The notes: generated by a model from the letters alone, not told the origin. A stretch of 64,000 nucleotides of DNA from Ecdyonurus torrentis (GCA_949318235.1 OX439132.1:46801119-46865118), one strand, 5' to 3'. Positions 13,429 to 25,861 are shown, counted from the first letter of the stretch. Program-made: numbers and translations.

Positions 13429-14121
13429 GTGTATGTAGTTTTACAGAAAGAACTACATGACTTGCTTCCTTAAAAATAAAAACAAATGTGTGTCCTTATC
13501 GATATGATAATTTTGTACTTGCCAATGCAGTTGCACAAAGTTTACACTGCTGCGCCTGTTGATCTCTGGTGCTCAAAGTAAAGTTTGCTGCTGTCTTGTA
13601 GCTGGACGTAGATATCCTCAAAGTAGAAGGTGTTGGTGTCGTTTTGTTTGGTTGAAGTGTCTAACACAAGTAAAATTCAACAGACACATGTTTATATGTA
13701 TTGGAAGGTATTTTTTAGTACATAATTTTAATTAGTATCATTAATCCAAAAAAAAGGTAAAAGAAATTCAACAAAAAAATGACTTTAAAGAGAAAGTTAA
13801 GTTTTGACTAATCTGATAATCCTTGCCAATGGTGTGACCTTATTTTGTGACGTTGCCTATTGGTGCAGTTTTAATAATGATAGCTGTAACAATATTTGTA
13901 GCGCATCATTTAAGTTAGCACATATGTATTTAACAAAATATTAGTATATTTACACTTTAATCAAAACATACAAACAATGGTCGAAACAATGCTAAACAAG
14001 AGAATTTATTAGAAAGTGTCAAACGCTTACGCTACCTACTTTCAATTAGTTCACATTGTGACATATTGCTCATTACCATATGTATGCACCCAATGTCCTT
14101 ACGCACTTCCTGTCTAAATGA
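13429..14121. other. Intergenic stretch, no gene seen
   Basis: No supported coding region or repeat was recognised. Confidence 0.5.
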
Positions 14122-14312
14122 TGTAACCTCACGCTAGTAAATGTTATATTGAACCCCGCTAATTATTAACCTCCTCGTTTTACTACGGTGCTCTGCCGCC
14201 GTAACCTTTCTCGCCGGTCTCGTCTACCTTGCGTCTTCTGTCGTTGCTTTACTCATACAAAGCTATAGAGCTTTGATAGATATGTTTATGACTAATTTTG
14301 ATAGATGTTAAA

Positions 14313-15328
14313 GCCCCAGTAGACCAAAGAAAAAAAGTTGAGTTTTCTTTATAATATGATAGGGTATGTTGACCCAAGTTGAGTGATGGTCATTTGACCT
14401 GCGTGCGGTTCCCCGTGTTGCGTATATGCAGCGCAAAAACAATCTTGTGTGACGCCACCCAAGACAAACAAGCTGCCGCGATATAGCAGTTTTGCAGTAA
14501 ATAGAGATTTGCAAGAATCACTGTCAATTTGTCTGTGTTCAATGTAGCAGATACAAAATTTGCATTCAGGGTTAAAATGAACTAAAGTACATGAATCTGG
14601 AAGTCGATTTTCAATATCTTATGTGGATCGTGAGTTTTATCGATGCAAACACAAATAAATCGCAAGTAAGGGGGAGAGAAGGGTAAACTGCCCCTAAAAT
14701 TTTAAGGGGTAGAAATTATAAGCAATTTCTTGTCATCATTGTCTTTTGCGTGTCAAGTTACCCATATTTCCACTTTTGTTGCGTCCCTATACGTGAACTT
14801 AAATTTTTGTAGTTAACTACCCCTAAACTTTTGTGGAGTTAAAATTAGAACCTTTTAATTGTCACATTGTCACCACTGTCATTGGCGCGTCAATTTACCC
14901 CGGAAACGATACCTTATTTTCTCAAATCAGATGATTCTGTTTTTGTACTCTACTCACACCTTCTCACCACCTTACTCGCGATTCATTTGTGTTTGCACCG
15001 ATAAACCTCGCGATCCACATAATATATTGAAAATTGTCTTCCAGATTCATCTATTTTAGTTCATTTTAGCCCTGAATGCAAATTTTGTATCTGCTACATT
15101 GAACACAGACAAATTGACAGTGATTCTTGCAACCCTCTATTTACTGCAAAACTGCTATATCGTAGCAGCTTGTTTGTCTTGGGTGGCGTCACACAAGATT
15201 GTTTTTAAACGGCATATACGCAACATGGAGAACCACACGCAGGTCAAATGACCATCACTCAACTTGGGTCAACTTACCGTATCATATTATAAAGAAAACT
15301 CAACTTTTTTTCTTTGCTTTACTGGGGC
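14313..15328. mobile_element. 1-kb foldback element inserted in the solo LTR
   Basis: Ends GCCCCAGTAGACCAAAGAAA and a mirrored TTTCTTTGCTTTACTGGGGC. The arms are about 360 bp and very similar, including CTGTCAATTTGTCTGTGTTC and its complement. A roughly 290-bp spacer contains CCCCTAAA/AGGGGT motifs. TAAA flanks both sides (14309-14312 and 15329-15332), a candidate 4-bp target duplication. Reading frames inside the arms appear on both strands and are by-products of symmetry. Confidence 0.8.
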
Positions 15329-15409
15329 TAAAAATAAAATGATAAATGATAATCTATTTTGAAAGATAATCAATTATAATTGTCAAGAATAAAGTTTGAT
15401 CATATAATA

Positions 15410-16000
15410 TAGAATAATAATAATATTATCATATGATCATTTATTGAGTACTTGAGCATTTCCATGATAATAATAATATTATCATATGATCATTTATTGA
15501 GTACTTGAGCATTTCCATGATAATAATAATATTATCATATGATCATTTATTGAGTACTTGAGCATTTCCATGATAATAATAATATTATCATATGATCATT
15601 TATGGAGTACTTGAGCATTTCCATGATAATAATAATATTATCATATGATCATTTATTGAGTACTTGAGCATTTCCATGATAATAATAATATTATCATATG
15701 ATCATTTATTGAGTACTTGAGCATTTTTATGATAATAATAATATTATCATATGATCATTTATTGAGTACTTGAGCATTTCCATGATAATAATAATATTAT
15801 CATATGATCATTTATTGAGTACTTGTGCATTTCAATGATAATAATAATATTATCATATGATCATTTATTGAGTACTTGTGCATTTCCATGATAATAATAA
15901 TATAATCATATTAACATTTATTGAGTACTTGTGCATTTCCATGATAATAATAATATTATCATATGATCAATTATTGAGTACTTGAGCATTTCAATGATAA
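15410..16000. repeat. 53-bp tandem repeat, about 11 units
   Basis: The unit spans TCCATGATAATAATAATATT, ATCATATGATCATTTATTGA and GTACTTGAGCATT. Measured spacing between successive TCCATG starts is 53 bp. Each unit holds the palindromic core ATGATAATAATAATATTATCAT. Three further, more diverged units lie at 17013-17147 beyond an inserted block. The unit resembles the gypsy LTR interior, so the array seems to have grown from the LTR itself. Confidence 0.9.
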
Positions 16001-16869
16001 AAATATTCAGGGTTACCAACTGTCTTCTCTTTAAGAGGACATCCTCTTTTTCGGGTTTTTGTCCTCTGTTCTCTCAAGTACCAAAGAAGACAAGGACTGT
16101 CCTCTTTTTGGACTTCAAAGAGAGGACAACAAAAAGTTCATTTAGTAGAACAAATTTAATGAAAGGCCATTGCAATTTTTTTTCTTTTGCCTGCGCGAGC
16201 AAAATTTTGCTCAACTTCTCTAAAAGGCATTTAATTTGTTGTTTAAAAAATTAAAAGGTTAGTGAAAAAAAAATTAGCACACTCAAAGACCAACAATACT
16301 CTAATATAGTGCTAGCAAACAATTTGATGTTCCTGTCACAATTAATTGTGTGCTTTTTTTATGCGGGGAATGAAACGAACAGAAACTTAAAAAATAATAA
16401 AATATTTATTGTTAAATGAAAAAAATAGCTAGCGATAAGCCAAGTTGATTGAAAATCAAAAAAACATTTGAGAAATATTGACTTGAGGGCTATTTTGAAG
16501 CTATCGCATCAAGGATCATCTAAAATTCTTGGATACAAAATTTGTCAAGTTTCATCTCTCTAGATTTATCTATTCAAATTTCAGGACACACGGGACAATT
16601 AAAAAAATTATAATAATAAAAATTGTTTTTTTTTTTTTTGCTTCTTTGTCCTAATAAAAATAGAGCATAATTATTTTGTAACCCGGCCAGGCATTTTTAA
16701 CTAAAAAATTAAAATTTATTTATTTATAAATAGCTTAATAGAGGTATTGCCAAAAACACAAGGATTGGAACTATAAATTATTAAAAGTAATTTTTAGATA
16801 TAAACATTATTGTATGATAATCAGATCCTGAGAAGAAAAAAAATCCGATATAGTATTGCTTCGTTTTAA

Positions 16870-16940
<71 letters not shown>

Positions 16941-17012
16941 CCTCAAATTTTTATAAATTTAAATATTTTTTAAATATTTTGTACTTTCTAATTACTAAAA
17001 CTAAGTATTGGC
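16001..17012. other. 1-kb block interrupting the 53-bp array
   Basis: Begins with CAGGGTTACCAACTGTC and several GAGGAC/GTCCTC inverted motifs, which loosely recall hAT-type termini. No transposase is visible. It ends in a (CT)n tract (about 16872-16936) and AT-rich sequence. It is flanked on both sides by 53-bp repeat units, so it is either an insertion into the array or an unexpanded remnant. Confidence 0.45.
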
Positions 17013-17555
17013 CACCCATTGAGTACTTGTGCATTTCAATGATAATGATAATATTATCATATGATCATTTATTGAAAACTTGTGCTTATCAATGATAATA
17101 ATAATATTATCATATAATCATTTATTGAGTACTTGAGCATTTCTACAATGAAGTAAGAACATTATTATACACTTTTATTTTATGGTAATAAATAAGAATT
17201 TAGGTAATAACGCTATATATGCTAAAACAATTCATATAGGGCGACAATATAAAGTGGGGTGTCAGCAGGACACCTCAAGCTGCCCAAATTCAGACTTATT
17301 TACTTCCCGTCGCTTCATACGCACCACACGAATGCAGTGTAATAATATCTTACTTGCTTGCCATATTGTGTTATCGTGCTATACACCAATCCCAGTCCCA
17401 GTCAAGACATTGTCCTATCGACAGCTAAGCAGGATTTTCCAATTAGTACTTAGTACTTTGATCGCAATTATGTAGACAAGAGTAATTATATATCAATTAT
17501 AGAATATTATATATTTTAAATTAATTATATTTTAAATTGTGACTCACGGGTTACA

Positions 17556-17916
17556 ATGGCACTTACATAGCAAGCCGTAAGCAGGCCCGCAGGCCCTGGT
17601 CTTATCACCTGCGAACGACGAATATCTCTCTGTATCGGCCAGTCATTCATATTTTTGTATCACAAGTAACTTATTAAATAAACACAGTGAACAAAAAACC
17701 TGAATATTTATGTTTTCTTTTATTTCGTCACATCATAGGCCTACAAACCCCATGAAATATTTTTTTTTACATATTCACCTTTTTATCATCACATACTGCC
17801 ATTTTACAGTTGTCAAACTGAAGCCTAGTTGTTCCAGGTAAGTTTGGCGATATCAACTTCCTTTCATTCTAATATATAGCAAAATATTAATGTGATTTAT
17901 TATTTATTGTAAAACC
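17556..17916. other. Intergenic stretch, no gene seen
   Basis: Contains a GC-richer patch just after the solo LTR (17565-17645). Nothing was recognised. Confidence 0.5.
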
Positions 17917-18672
17917 AGACGTTGCAAAAGTAGGTAAGTAATAAAATAACAAACTGAAAGCTCAACAATACTAACAAAGTGCTAGTAGATGACTTTGTGT
18001 TATTGTCTACATTTATATGCTTTCTTATGGGACAATAAAGCAGCTATAACTCCAGTTAGAATTATTTTTCAGAGCCGAATTTTTTACCGTAGTTTACTGA
18101 GTCTTAAAGCTTTTGTTTTTCTGTATGTCAATTTAGTCAATTTAGTAGGCAAAGAAAAAAGCTTTAAATTTCAGATAACTACAATAAAAATTTCATTTCC
18201 AACAAAATAATTCTATCTCCGGTTATAGCTGTTTAAAGGCGTAGAACACCTTGAACAAAAAAGTTGCGTTATATCCTAACAAACCTGAAAATCAACGTTG
18301 ATCTGGCCAGAGTCATTGATTTCTTATTTATTTTCCATTCACAAAATGCCGCTGCCGGTCACTGACGTCACAACTCGCCTGGTCCATGCGCAAGTAAACC
18401 GGGTGAGCTGTGACTTCAGTGACCGGCAGTGGCATTTTGTGAATGGAAAATAAAATAGAAATCATTGACTCCGGCCAAATCAACGTTGATTTTCAGGTTT
18501 GTTAGGACAATACGCAACTTTTTTGTTCAAGGTGTTCTACGCCTTTAATTGCTCCATAAGAAAGCATGTTAAATTCAAAACTGGAACAAAAAGTGGTCTG
18601 GTAACACTTTATTAGTATTTTAAGCTGTCAGTTTGTTTATTTTACCAATAAACCTACTTTTAAAAGTCTTCT
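17917..18672. mobile_element. Foldback element family F1 (copy 2), interrupted
   Basis: Carries the same outer ends (GTTGCAAAAGTAGGT / ACCTACTTTTAAAAGTC) and the same arm blocks as 12931-13428, including GACTTTGTGTTATTGTCTAC and AAAGCAGCTATAACTCCAG. Its right arm is split at TTAA by the element at 18237-18544. Confidence 0.75.
18237..18544. mobile_element. Foldback element family F2 (copy 1), TTAA-flanked
   Basis: 308 bp with ends AGGCGTAGAACACCTTGAAC and GTTCAAGGTGTTCTACGCCT, exact complements. The arms are about 140 bp and nearly identical, with ATCAACGTTGAT and CACTGACGTCAC/TGACTTCAGTG blocks near the centre. TTAA occurs at 18233-18236 and 18545-18548. The F1 element into which it inserted has an uninterrupted relative at 12931-13428 with a single TTAA at the same place, which supports a TTAA target duplication. 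Confidence 0.85.
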
Positions 18673-19075
18673 ATCAAATAATATAAAAAATTACTTAAAT
18701 AATTATACTTTTAAATTAAGTGTAGAAAACATTACCAAAAGTTGAAATAAAATGAGCAATAATAATAGCCGCCACATTTTGTAAATACAATATTTTGCTA
18801 GAACTAAAGTTTGATAATATTATTTTTAATTGATTTTGTAGTTTTGATACAATTTATGTTTATAATCTAATAATAATAATAACCTTGTGGTATATTGAAT
18901 TGTACGTATAGATATATTTCAATTTATTGTTGATTTTTTTTAAAATTTATTAATTTAAAAATTACAATAAAAAATGGTATTTACCGGTCTTATCAAAGTA
19001 TAGATAATTTACATCTGTATTTATTTTCTCTTTATAACATAATTAATATTTTTTAATAAAAGTTATACATAACAT
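18673..19075. other. AT-rich intergenic stretch, no gene seen
   Basis: No feature was recognised here. Confidence 0.55.
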
Positions 19076-19450
<375 letters not shown>

Positions 19451-19485
19451 GTTATATATAAAAAGTTATATATAAGTTTTATTTA

Positions 19486-19797
19486 AAAGTTATAGAACAC
19501 TTTGAACGAGAAACTTGCCTCATATCCTAACATACCTAAATATCATTGGCCAAAGTCATTGATTTCCAATTTATTTTCCATTCACAAGAAGGTGGGTGCA
19601 GACAGTGACTCACAGCTCGCTTAATTTACGCACGGGGGAACCAGCTGATCTGTGACGTCAGAGTCCGCATTTACTATTTTTTAATTTGAAAATAAATTAG
19701 AAATCAATGACTCCGGCCAAATAAACGTTGGATATCTCGGTTTATGTTAGGATATTAGGCAAGTTTTTTTGTTCAAGGTGTTCTATACAACTTTAAT
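19486..19797. mobile_element. Foldback element family F2 (copy 2), diverged
   Basis: Shares with 18237-18544 the ends TATAGAACACTTTGAACGAG / TTGTTCAAGGTGTTCTATAC, plus AAAGTCATTGATTTC, TTATTTTCCATTCACAAG and CACAGCTCGC blocks, at about 70-80 percent similarity by eye. It ends just before the gypsy LTR at 19830. Confidence 0.7.
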
Positions 19798-19829
19798 CCG
19801 TTCAGTTTTATGTATACGTATATATACAC

Positions 19830-20302
19830 TGTAACGTTGCGCCTTAATGTTGAATAGCTGTAACGAACGTCCCTTGAATCCACCGTCTTGGAGCCGCTCC
19901 GCCGCAGTCACTTAGCTCGGCCGCCGATCTCGTCCTTCTCGACCACTACTAAACTATTCATATAGTATTGGAGATATTCACTTTTCAATAAAAGGACGTT
20001 CTATTTTTCACTTATATTTTATTAATTGAAATTGGAATAAATTGTGATAATAAACACATGTGAGGCGTGAGGTGTCGGCGTGACACCTCAAGCCGCTCTC
20101 AGATCGAGAATCCCTTCCTTCCCGTCGCCTCGCATGCACCACACGCAATTAATGCAATACTGCACTTTTTGTGCAGTGAAATTATACAAAGGTACACTTT
20201 GTACTCTGTACGCGAATATATATAGAGGGCTAACTCTACATAATTTATAGAATTATATTATAATTAATTGATCAAATTGATTATTATGACGCGCGGGTTA
20301 CA
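19830..20302 (-). repeat. 3' LTR of gypsy copy A
   Basis: Top strand begins TGTAACGTTGCGCC and ends GACGCGCGGGTTACA. Contains the blocks CCGCTCCGCCGCAGTCACTT, GGTGTCGGCGTGACACCTCA (itself palindromic) and GCACACGC-like sequence shared with the other LTRs in the window. It matches 27506-27978 over its full 473 bp. Confidence 0.93.
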
Positions 20303-20316
20303 TCACCCCCCTTCTC
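20303..20316 (-). other. Polypurine tract of gypsy copy A
   Basis: On the element strand GAGAAGGGGGGTGA directly abuts the 3' LTR, as expected for the plus-strand primer of reverse transcription. The 655-bp-LTR copies carry GAGAAGGGGGTTGA at the same place. Confidence 0.8.
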
Positions 20317-22163
20317 GGAAAATTCTTGCCCCCAAGAATGATTACTAAGCAGGCGAGTTATTATGCATCTGTGCAATATAAAATGTGGTGTTGTGTTGCG
20401 TGGAAGCGAAGAAAAGAAAAGGCTGACATGACATAATACATACATTTTAAAAATATATGAGAATTTACTCGTTAGCAAAATTATAGAAAAGTTACATCCG
20501 TTTATGAAGCTTATACAGCATATGAAAATTTACTTAGAATTTTTTTTTTACTTTTTATAATGTAGAACTTTTTATACATGAGAAATTCAGTAAATAAAAT
20601 TAAAACAAATTTTATAATTATTGCTATTTTTAAGTAAAATTATTATTCAAAATTAATATTGTTATGAATTATTTTTAAATCATAATCATTGAATATTATT
20701 ATTGATATAACATAACAGAATAAAAATTTTGTTATATAAGTAATACAAAATATTGTATAATACGCATTTTTTCTATATTATTTCTTTTTATTACGTTAAT
20801 TTTTACTTTTAAAATTACGGTAAAATATAGATATATGAATTATATTTAAAAATTACAAGTTGCCTTAAAATGTTTTATAGTTAAATACAAAAATAGATTT
20901 AAAAATAGGTTTTTAACATTATAATATTATAAGTTTTTTTTATAATTAGAAATTTGTTAATTTTCAATGGTTTTATTAATTTTTAGCAAATTGCAGGATA
21001 AACTATAATATTGAATGAATATTATATATTTATTATAAGATTTAAAACTTGATTCTTTTTATTATTATTATTGATATCATTGAATAGCAATAACGCAATA
21101 ATATGCTTGACATGATAATTTTCATTCAGTATTTCAACATATGACATAACATTAAATTGAATTTCATTTAGCGAATAAAATTTGTTGTATATAAGAAAAT
21201 AAAATATTGCCCTTATATGGTTAATGTGTTAATTTTTTCATTAATTTTTATGATTTTACATTTAGTAATATTTCATAAATAGAAATTATTGTAAATTTTC
21301 CTTTTAATAATTGATATTTCATGCAAATTAAATTAATTTCGGGCATTTTTTTTATTGCATTTATTATTTAGAATTAAATAGTTAATTATTTTTGACATAC
21401 AATTTTTTGCATATATCTTGATGTTATAAGAAAATTATGTATATTTTTTATGAGATTTAAAACTATTATTATTGAAGTAATTATTTTCATTAGATATTAT
21501 TATTTTACTGAATCGTAATTTTTTAGTTAATATAATATATTATAATTTTTAGCATATGAAATTGTTACAACATCAAATATTTTTTAGTTAAACATTAGTT
21601 TTAAAATTATTATAAATTATAGATAAACTTAAATATTTTTTTTGTTTTTTTTTACTATATTATTATTTTAAATAATATTTTTTACACTTTGCATTTTTTC
21701 AGTGTAAAATCGTTTTTTTTTACGTGTAATTTAATTATTGCCGTTTTTAGTTAAAATATGATATTTAAACTATGGTATTTAAAAATACAAGTTATTTTGA
21801 TAGAATATGTATACTAACTTTTACTTATTAAAAACTTTAATTTTTTTTAGTAGTTTGAACGCAAATAAAAAGTTGAATTTTTAATTAAAGTATTGTGTTA
21901 CTGTTTTACATAAGTTTTAGTTTATTTTATATAGTTTATACGTTGATAATTATTACTATTTTATTTTTATATTTATAATTTTTAAGTAATTAAAGTTTTT
22001 ACGGTATATAATATTTTTTAATATTTTTTTTCTAACAGATGATTTAGTTAATATTTTAGTTATCTTTTGCAATAAAATTTATTTTCTATAAAAAAATTAT
22101 AACTTTTAGTTTTAAATTATATATTTAATTGTGTTTTGATTTTCGTGTCTGTAAATCACGAAA
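20317..22163 (-). other. Long AT-rich 3' noncoding segment of gypsy copy A
   Basis: About 1.85 kb separates the integrase stop from the PPT. It is extremely AT-rich, has no open frame of note except a short one running through the PPT (20284-20478), and aligns throughout with 53470-55381 and 57511-59424. An env gene would sit here in errantivirus-like elements, but nothing resembling a signal peptide or membrane glycoprotein is visible. Confidence 0.75.
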
Positions 22164-23594
22164 TTACATGAATTTACTATAGAAACCTTGCACTGTCCTT
22201 TCTCGTGTGGCTCTCACACCGGGTCTTAGGGGTAGTTCTCCCTCACTCACAACACTGTTATTGTCATTTTCCTCGTGCTCGGACTCATTCAAACGTGGGG
22301 TGTCACGTGTCACTCGTTGACGTGGGGTATCTTGCTCGCTTGTCGAGGGTTGTAAGTTGTTTCTTGTATCATCGTGCGGTTCATCTGATGCTGGAACCTG
22401 TGAACAAGAGACAGACACGGCAGTAGTGGCTCTTTTTTTAAACAACTTCAACCTATTATTATGCATGACTACTAATCTATTTGGCAACTGTATTTCTGAG
22501 TTTATAGGCGACAAAATTCTTGTTATAGGAAATGATCCTTTGAATTTAGCAGCGAGTTTTGGAGATTTTCCTTTCTTCACTGAGTCGTCGTGCAGCCATA
22601 CCATGTCATCAACTTTAAAAGTTACCTCTCTACTTTTTTTATTATGAGCTTTAGCGTATTTCAGGAAAGATTTATGATTATTTTCATAAACTTCTTGACA
22701 TATTAATTTTAGTTTCTCGGCTAGATTTTGAACATCTTCATTGTTAATTTCAGACAGTTCATCTTCCATTAAACTAAATAAAGTACGCATTTTCTTACCA
22801 TAGACAACTTCATACGGCGAATATTTGTTTAAACTATGATGCGGTTTTGTATTATGTACACAAACAACATATTGCAAAAATTCAGGCCACTTCTTTTGAT
22901 GTTTATTTACATAATGTGATAGCATTTTTTTAATGTCTATATGCACAACTTCAGTTTTTCCATTAGAAGCTGGGTGTTTAGGGGTGGTTCTGAGTTTTGT
23001 AATATCAAGTATATTACACATTTCAGAGAATAATTTACTTTCAAACTGTCTGCCTAAGTCTAAATAAAGATATTTAGGACAATTATGTACAAGAGCAGAA
23101 TGTTTCACGAAATTACGTGCTATAGTTTGTGCAGTTTGGTCTGACATGGGTATCATGACAAGAAAACGACTGAAAAAATCAACAATTGTTAAAATATATT
23201 GAAATTCACTAGTAGCTGGTAGTTGAGTAATATCGATAACTACAAATTCAAATGCTTCACAAGGTTGTGGCATTTTTATAAGTTTCATTTTTGTTTTGTC
23301 AGTTTCACGACGTGCTGCGAATGATGGACATGTCATACAATAAAAATCTACGTCTCTTCTTCTATTGGGCCAATAATATTGAGATGTTATTTTCTTGTGT
23401 GTAACTTGTTTAATACAGTGTGCAGATAAAATTGAGTCATGTTCTTGCTGTAATACTATGTTACGCAATGATTTTGGGAGTACAGCTCTGGGACCATAAC
23501 CTGACTGGTAAAATAGTATGCCATCATGTTTGAAAAAATTTGGTTTTTTACTTAACATTTTACATTCTGGATCACGTTGTTGATGACTTTGCAA
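22164..23594 (-). pseudogene. Integrase of gypsy copy A
   Basis: A 476-residue open frame covers most of integrase. It has the H-H-C-C zinc region (the last Cys is Phe here, CPSF versus CPSC in copy C), the DDE core with D in VIDITQL, D in LDLGRQF and E in NGKTEVV, and a C-terminal domain in which the usual GPF motif reads GSF. A Pro/Ser/charged tail follows the core. The changes to conserved positions and the stop just upstream (near 23595-23600) indicate loss of function. Integrase inserts retroviral-type cDNA into the genome. In copy C the same region is fused in frame with RNase H. Confidence 0.88.
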
Positions 23595-24526
23595 TTCATC
23601 CTAATCAAATATTTTTACTACATTTACAAATCTACTTAATGAATCGGCATTACCATGTGATAGTCCTGCACGATGTACTACACTGAAAGAATAATCTGAA
23701 ATTTCAAGTGCCATACGTAATAATTTACTGTTTGGATTTTTTATAGTTAATAGATATTTTAATGCAGCATTAGCTACGACTACTGTAAAATATTGCCATA
23801 CAAATAATATTTGAAGTGTTTTAAACTCCAGCAAAAACCTATCATTTCACGAATTGCAGCTGATTCAGCTTGTTCTTTAGGAGCAAGTTTGCGGGATGCA
23901 TAAGCACAAGGATGATAAATTCCATCTTCACCTTGCTGTTCTAGGATTGCGCCGCTGGCCCAGCCACTCGTATCAACACAAAGTCGAAATTCTTTTCTAG
24001 GATCTGGTATAGCTAATACAGGTGATGACGTCATAATCTTTTTTATTTTCAAAAATGCATCTATGCATTCTTGAGTGAAATGTACTTTTTTCTTTAAATT
24101 ATTTTTATGATTTTTTAATAAATCTGATATTGGTCTATTTATTTCAGCATAATTTTTAATTAATATTCTATAATAACCTGAAAGTCCATTCCAAGCCATT
24201 ACATCACGAATATCGTGTGGTATTTGGAAATCTTGAATTTTTTGTACAAGTCTAGGATCTGCTAATATTGTATTATTTTCTATTGTGTAGCCTAGGAAAA
24301 TAATTTTTTGCACTGCAAATTGACATTTTTTCAAGTTTACTGTGACGTTGCCATATTGTAGTCGTTCTAAAACTTGACGAGTTCTAGCTATATTTTCTTC
24401 TATTGTATTTGAAAATACACATAGATCATCTATGTAACATAGTACTATTAGAGGCGATAGATTATGAAGTAATCCATCTAAAAATCGCTGCATACTAGCT
24501 GAAGCATTTTTGAAACCTTGCGGCAT
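23595..24526 (-). pseudogene. Reverse transcriptase C-half and RNase H of gypsy copy A
   Basis: Frames 23780-24526 and 23601-23834 overlap with a frameshift near 23780-23834. The first carries the RT active-site box YIDDLCVFS, the LKKCQF and FLGYTI motifs, and then the start of RNase H (FRLCVDTSGWASGA). The second carries the end of RNase H (HRAGLSHGNADSLSR). A frameshift inside the RNase H domain, plus loss of the GQPHF residues preserved in copy C, marks decay. Confidence 0.88.
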
Positions 24527-24780
24527 AAAATTATACTCGTATGTACCTGCATATTTACCTGAAGGTACAGTAAAAGAAATATATTTTTTACTATTTCCAG
24601 CTAATGGTATATTGAAAAAGGAATCTTTTAGATCAAGAGTTGTAAAATATTTACATTTTGATAAATTAGATAATGAATTTTGAATATTTAATGAATCTTG
24701 AATATTTATGGTTTTGTTCTAACTATCTTATCTTCGGTTAAACGAATATTATGTTCTACTAGATAATTACCTCCTCTAAT
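24527..24780 (-). pseudogene. Deleted N-half of reverse transcriptase, gypsy copy A
   Basis: Alignment by eye with copy C shows that about 208 bp, corresponding to copy C roughly 61956-62163, is missing at about 24708. The lost part covers the first RT motifs (VTLDLRKINTL region). The remaining sequence also has stops. Two bases of microhomology (TA) lie at the deletion point. Confidence 0.75.
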
Positions 24781-25861
24781 TTACTTTTCTATAAATATAT
24801 CACGAAAATCATCTAATATCATAGCTTTAAATTCTTCTCTAAATTCAGGTGGTAAATGTTGAAGTTTTTCATTTAATATTTCTTCATTAATTTCTAACTC
24901 TTCTTCGTAGTCTACATTTTCTGAGTGTATGTTATGAACGTGTCGAGTTGCATTCTCCGTATTGCTCTCGGCCGTGAGACAATCCGCACTCATAATATCA
25001 TCTTGAGTTACTGCGATTATACGAGCAATAAGCGTACCTTTGATTATTGTTATATCAGAAGTATTGAATTTAGAAATTTGCACGGGCACAAAATATTTGC
25101 ATTGTCTGCAATTTTTCATGCATTGATGTGAATTACATTCTTGTTCAATTATTTGTGATATAGTACGTGCAATATAAATTATTTTTTCTTTGAGAGGCTG
25201 ATTAACTTCAAGTGGCTCTACGACAAAGAAATTCTTTCTAAATTCTAATGCTTGCTTATGAGAAACTTGAAAGAAATTTATTTTTGCGTTCCCTGGAGAA
25301 ATTTTAAGGGGTGCTGTAGTTTTAAGTGGAGTATACCGAGGTGGAGTAGGCAATTGGCGTCCCAAATGCTTAACCTCAGCATAATTTGAATCATCAGTGT
25401 AACTTGATACTAATGGAAATGTTTGTCCATGTAGTGTAATCTCATTTTTACCGATGTTAATCACGCCCCTGTATTTACGCAAAAAATCAATTCCTAACAA
25501 ACCATCATAATTGTAACACTCATGCTTAACAACGTGCATCTCAATTTTATAATTATTATGGTCAATGTTCATTTTCACGTTCTTGCAGCTATATGAATTT
25601 ACTTTTTGGTTCCCCAAACCAAATATTTGAAATTTATTTTTCATTAAGTTACTAGTATCTACAGTATTCCATATAAACAGACGTTTCAGCTGCTGTATCG
25701 ATTAAAAATCGCATATTATTATTATTTATTTTACATTCTAAAATTAAATTGCATTGATTATTTACATTAATTACGTTTTTATTACTAATTGGAACAAATT
25801 TTTGTTCTAATTTAGGAGTTGGCGCAACCCATGGCCGCGTGGGGCGCCCTGGAGAAAATTT
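24781..25861 (-). pseudogene. Protease region and connector of gypsy copy A
   Basis: Frames 25652-25948 and 24781-25644 hold the aspartic protease. The catalytic motif is FLIDTAAETS, and a downstream GLLGIDFL matches the hydrophobic-Gly motif of retroviral proteases. A 1-base difference near 25675 relative to copy C breaks the frame right after the active site. The following 200 or so residues are a connector with conserved Cys/His positions (CNSHQCMKNCRQC) before RT. The -1 frameshift site used to enter this frame is at 25855-25861. Confidence 0.85.

Larger units (their letters stand above)
14122..17555 (-). mobile_element. Old solo LTR of the local gypsy family, split by insertions
   Basis: 14122-14308 (TGTAACCTCACGCTAG..., then GAACCCCGCTA and a CTCTGCCGCCGTAACC block) aligns with the 5' part of the 655-bp LTRs at 52801 and 56842. 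Matching continues at about 15333-15410 (GATAATCTATTTTGAAAGAT), at 17150-17350 (ACGCTATATATGC, GACACCTCAAGC, CTTCCCGTCGC) and to the end GGGTTACA at 17555. The pieces are separated by a foldback element (14313-15328), a 53-bp tandem array (15410-16000, resumed 17013-17147), a 1-kb block (16000-17012) and a roughly 100-bp insert near 17352-17455. Flanking ATGA/ATGG may be a decayed target duplication. No internal retroelement sequence adjoins it. Confidence 0.7.

Noticed and set aside
16001..16260. hAT transposon gene
   Set aside because: Only the CAGGGTTACCAACTG start is suggestive. No transposase domain or matching opposite end was found.
22205..22647. Plus-strand frames opposite integrase (also 55423-55865 and 59466-59908)
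   Set aside because: Antisense shadows of the integrase C-terminal region; they recur only because the sequence is repeated.
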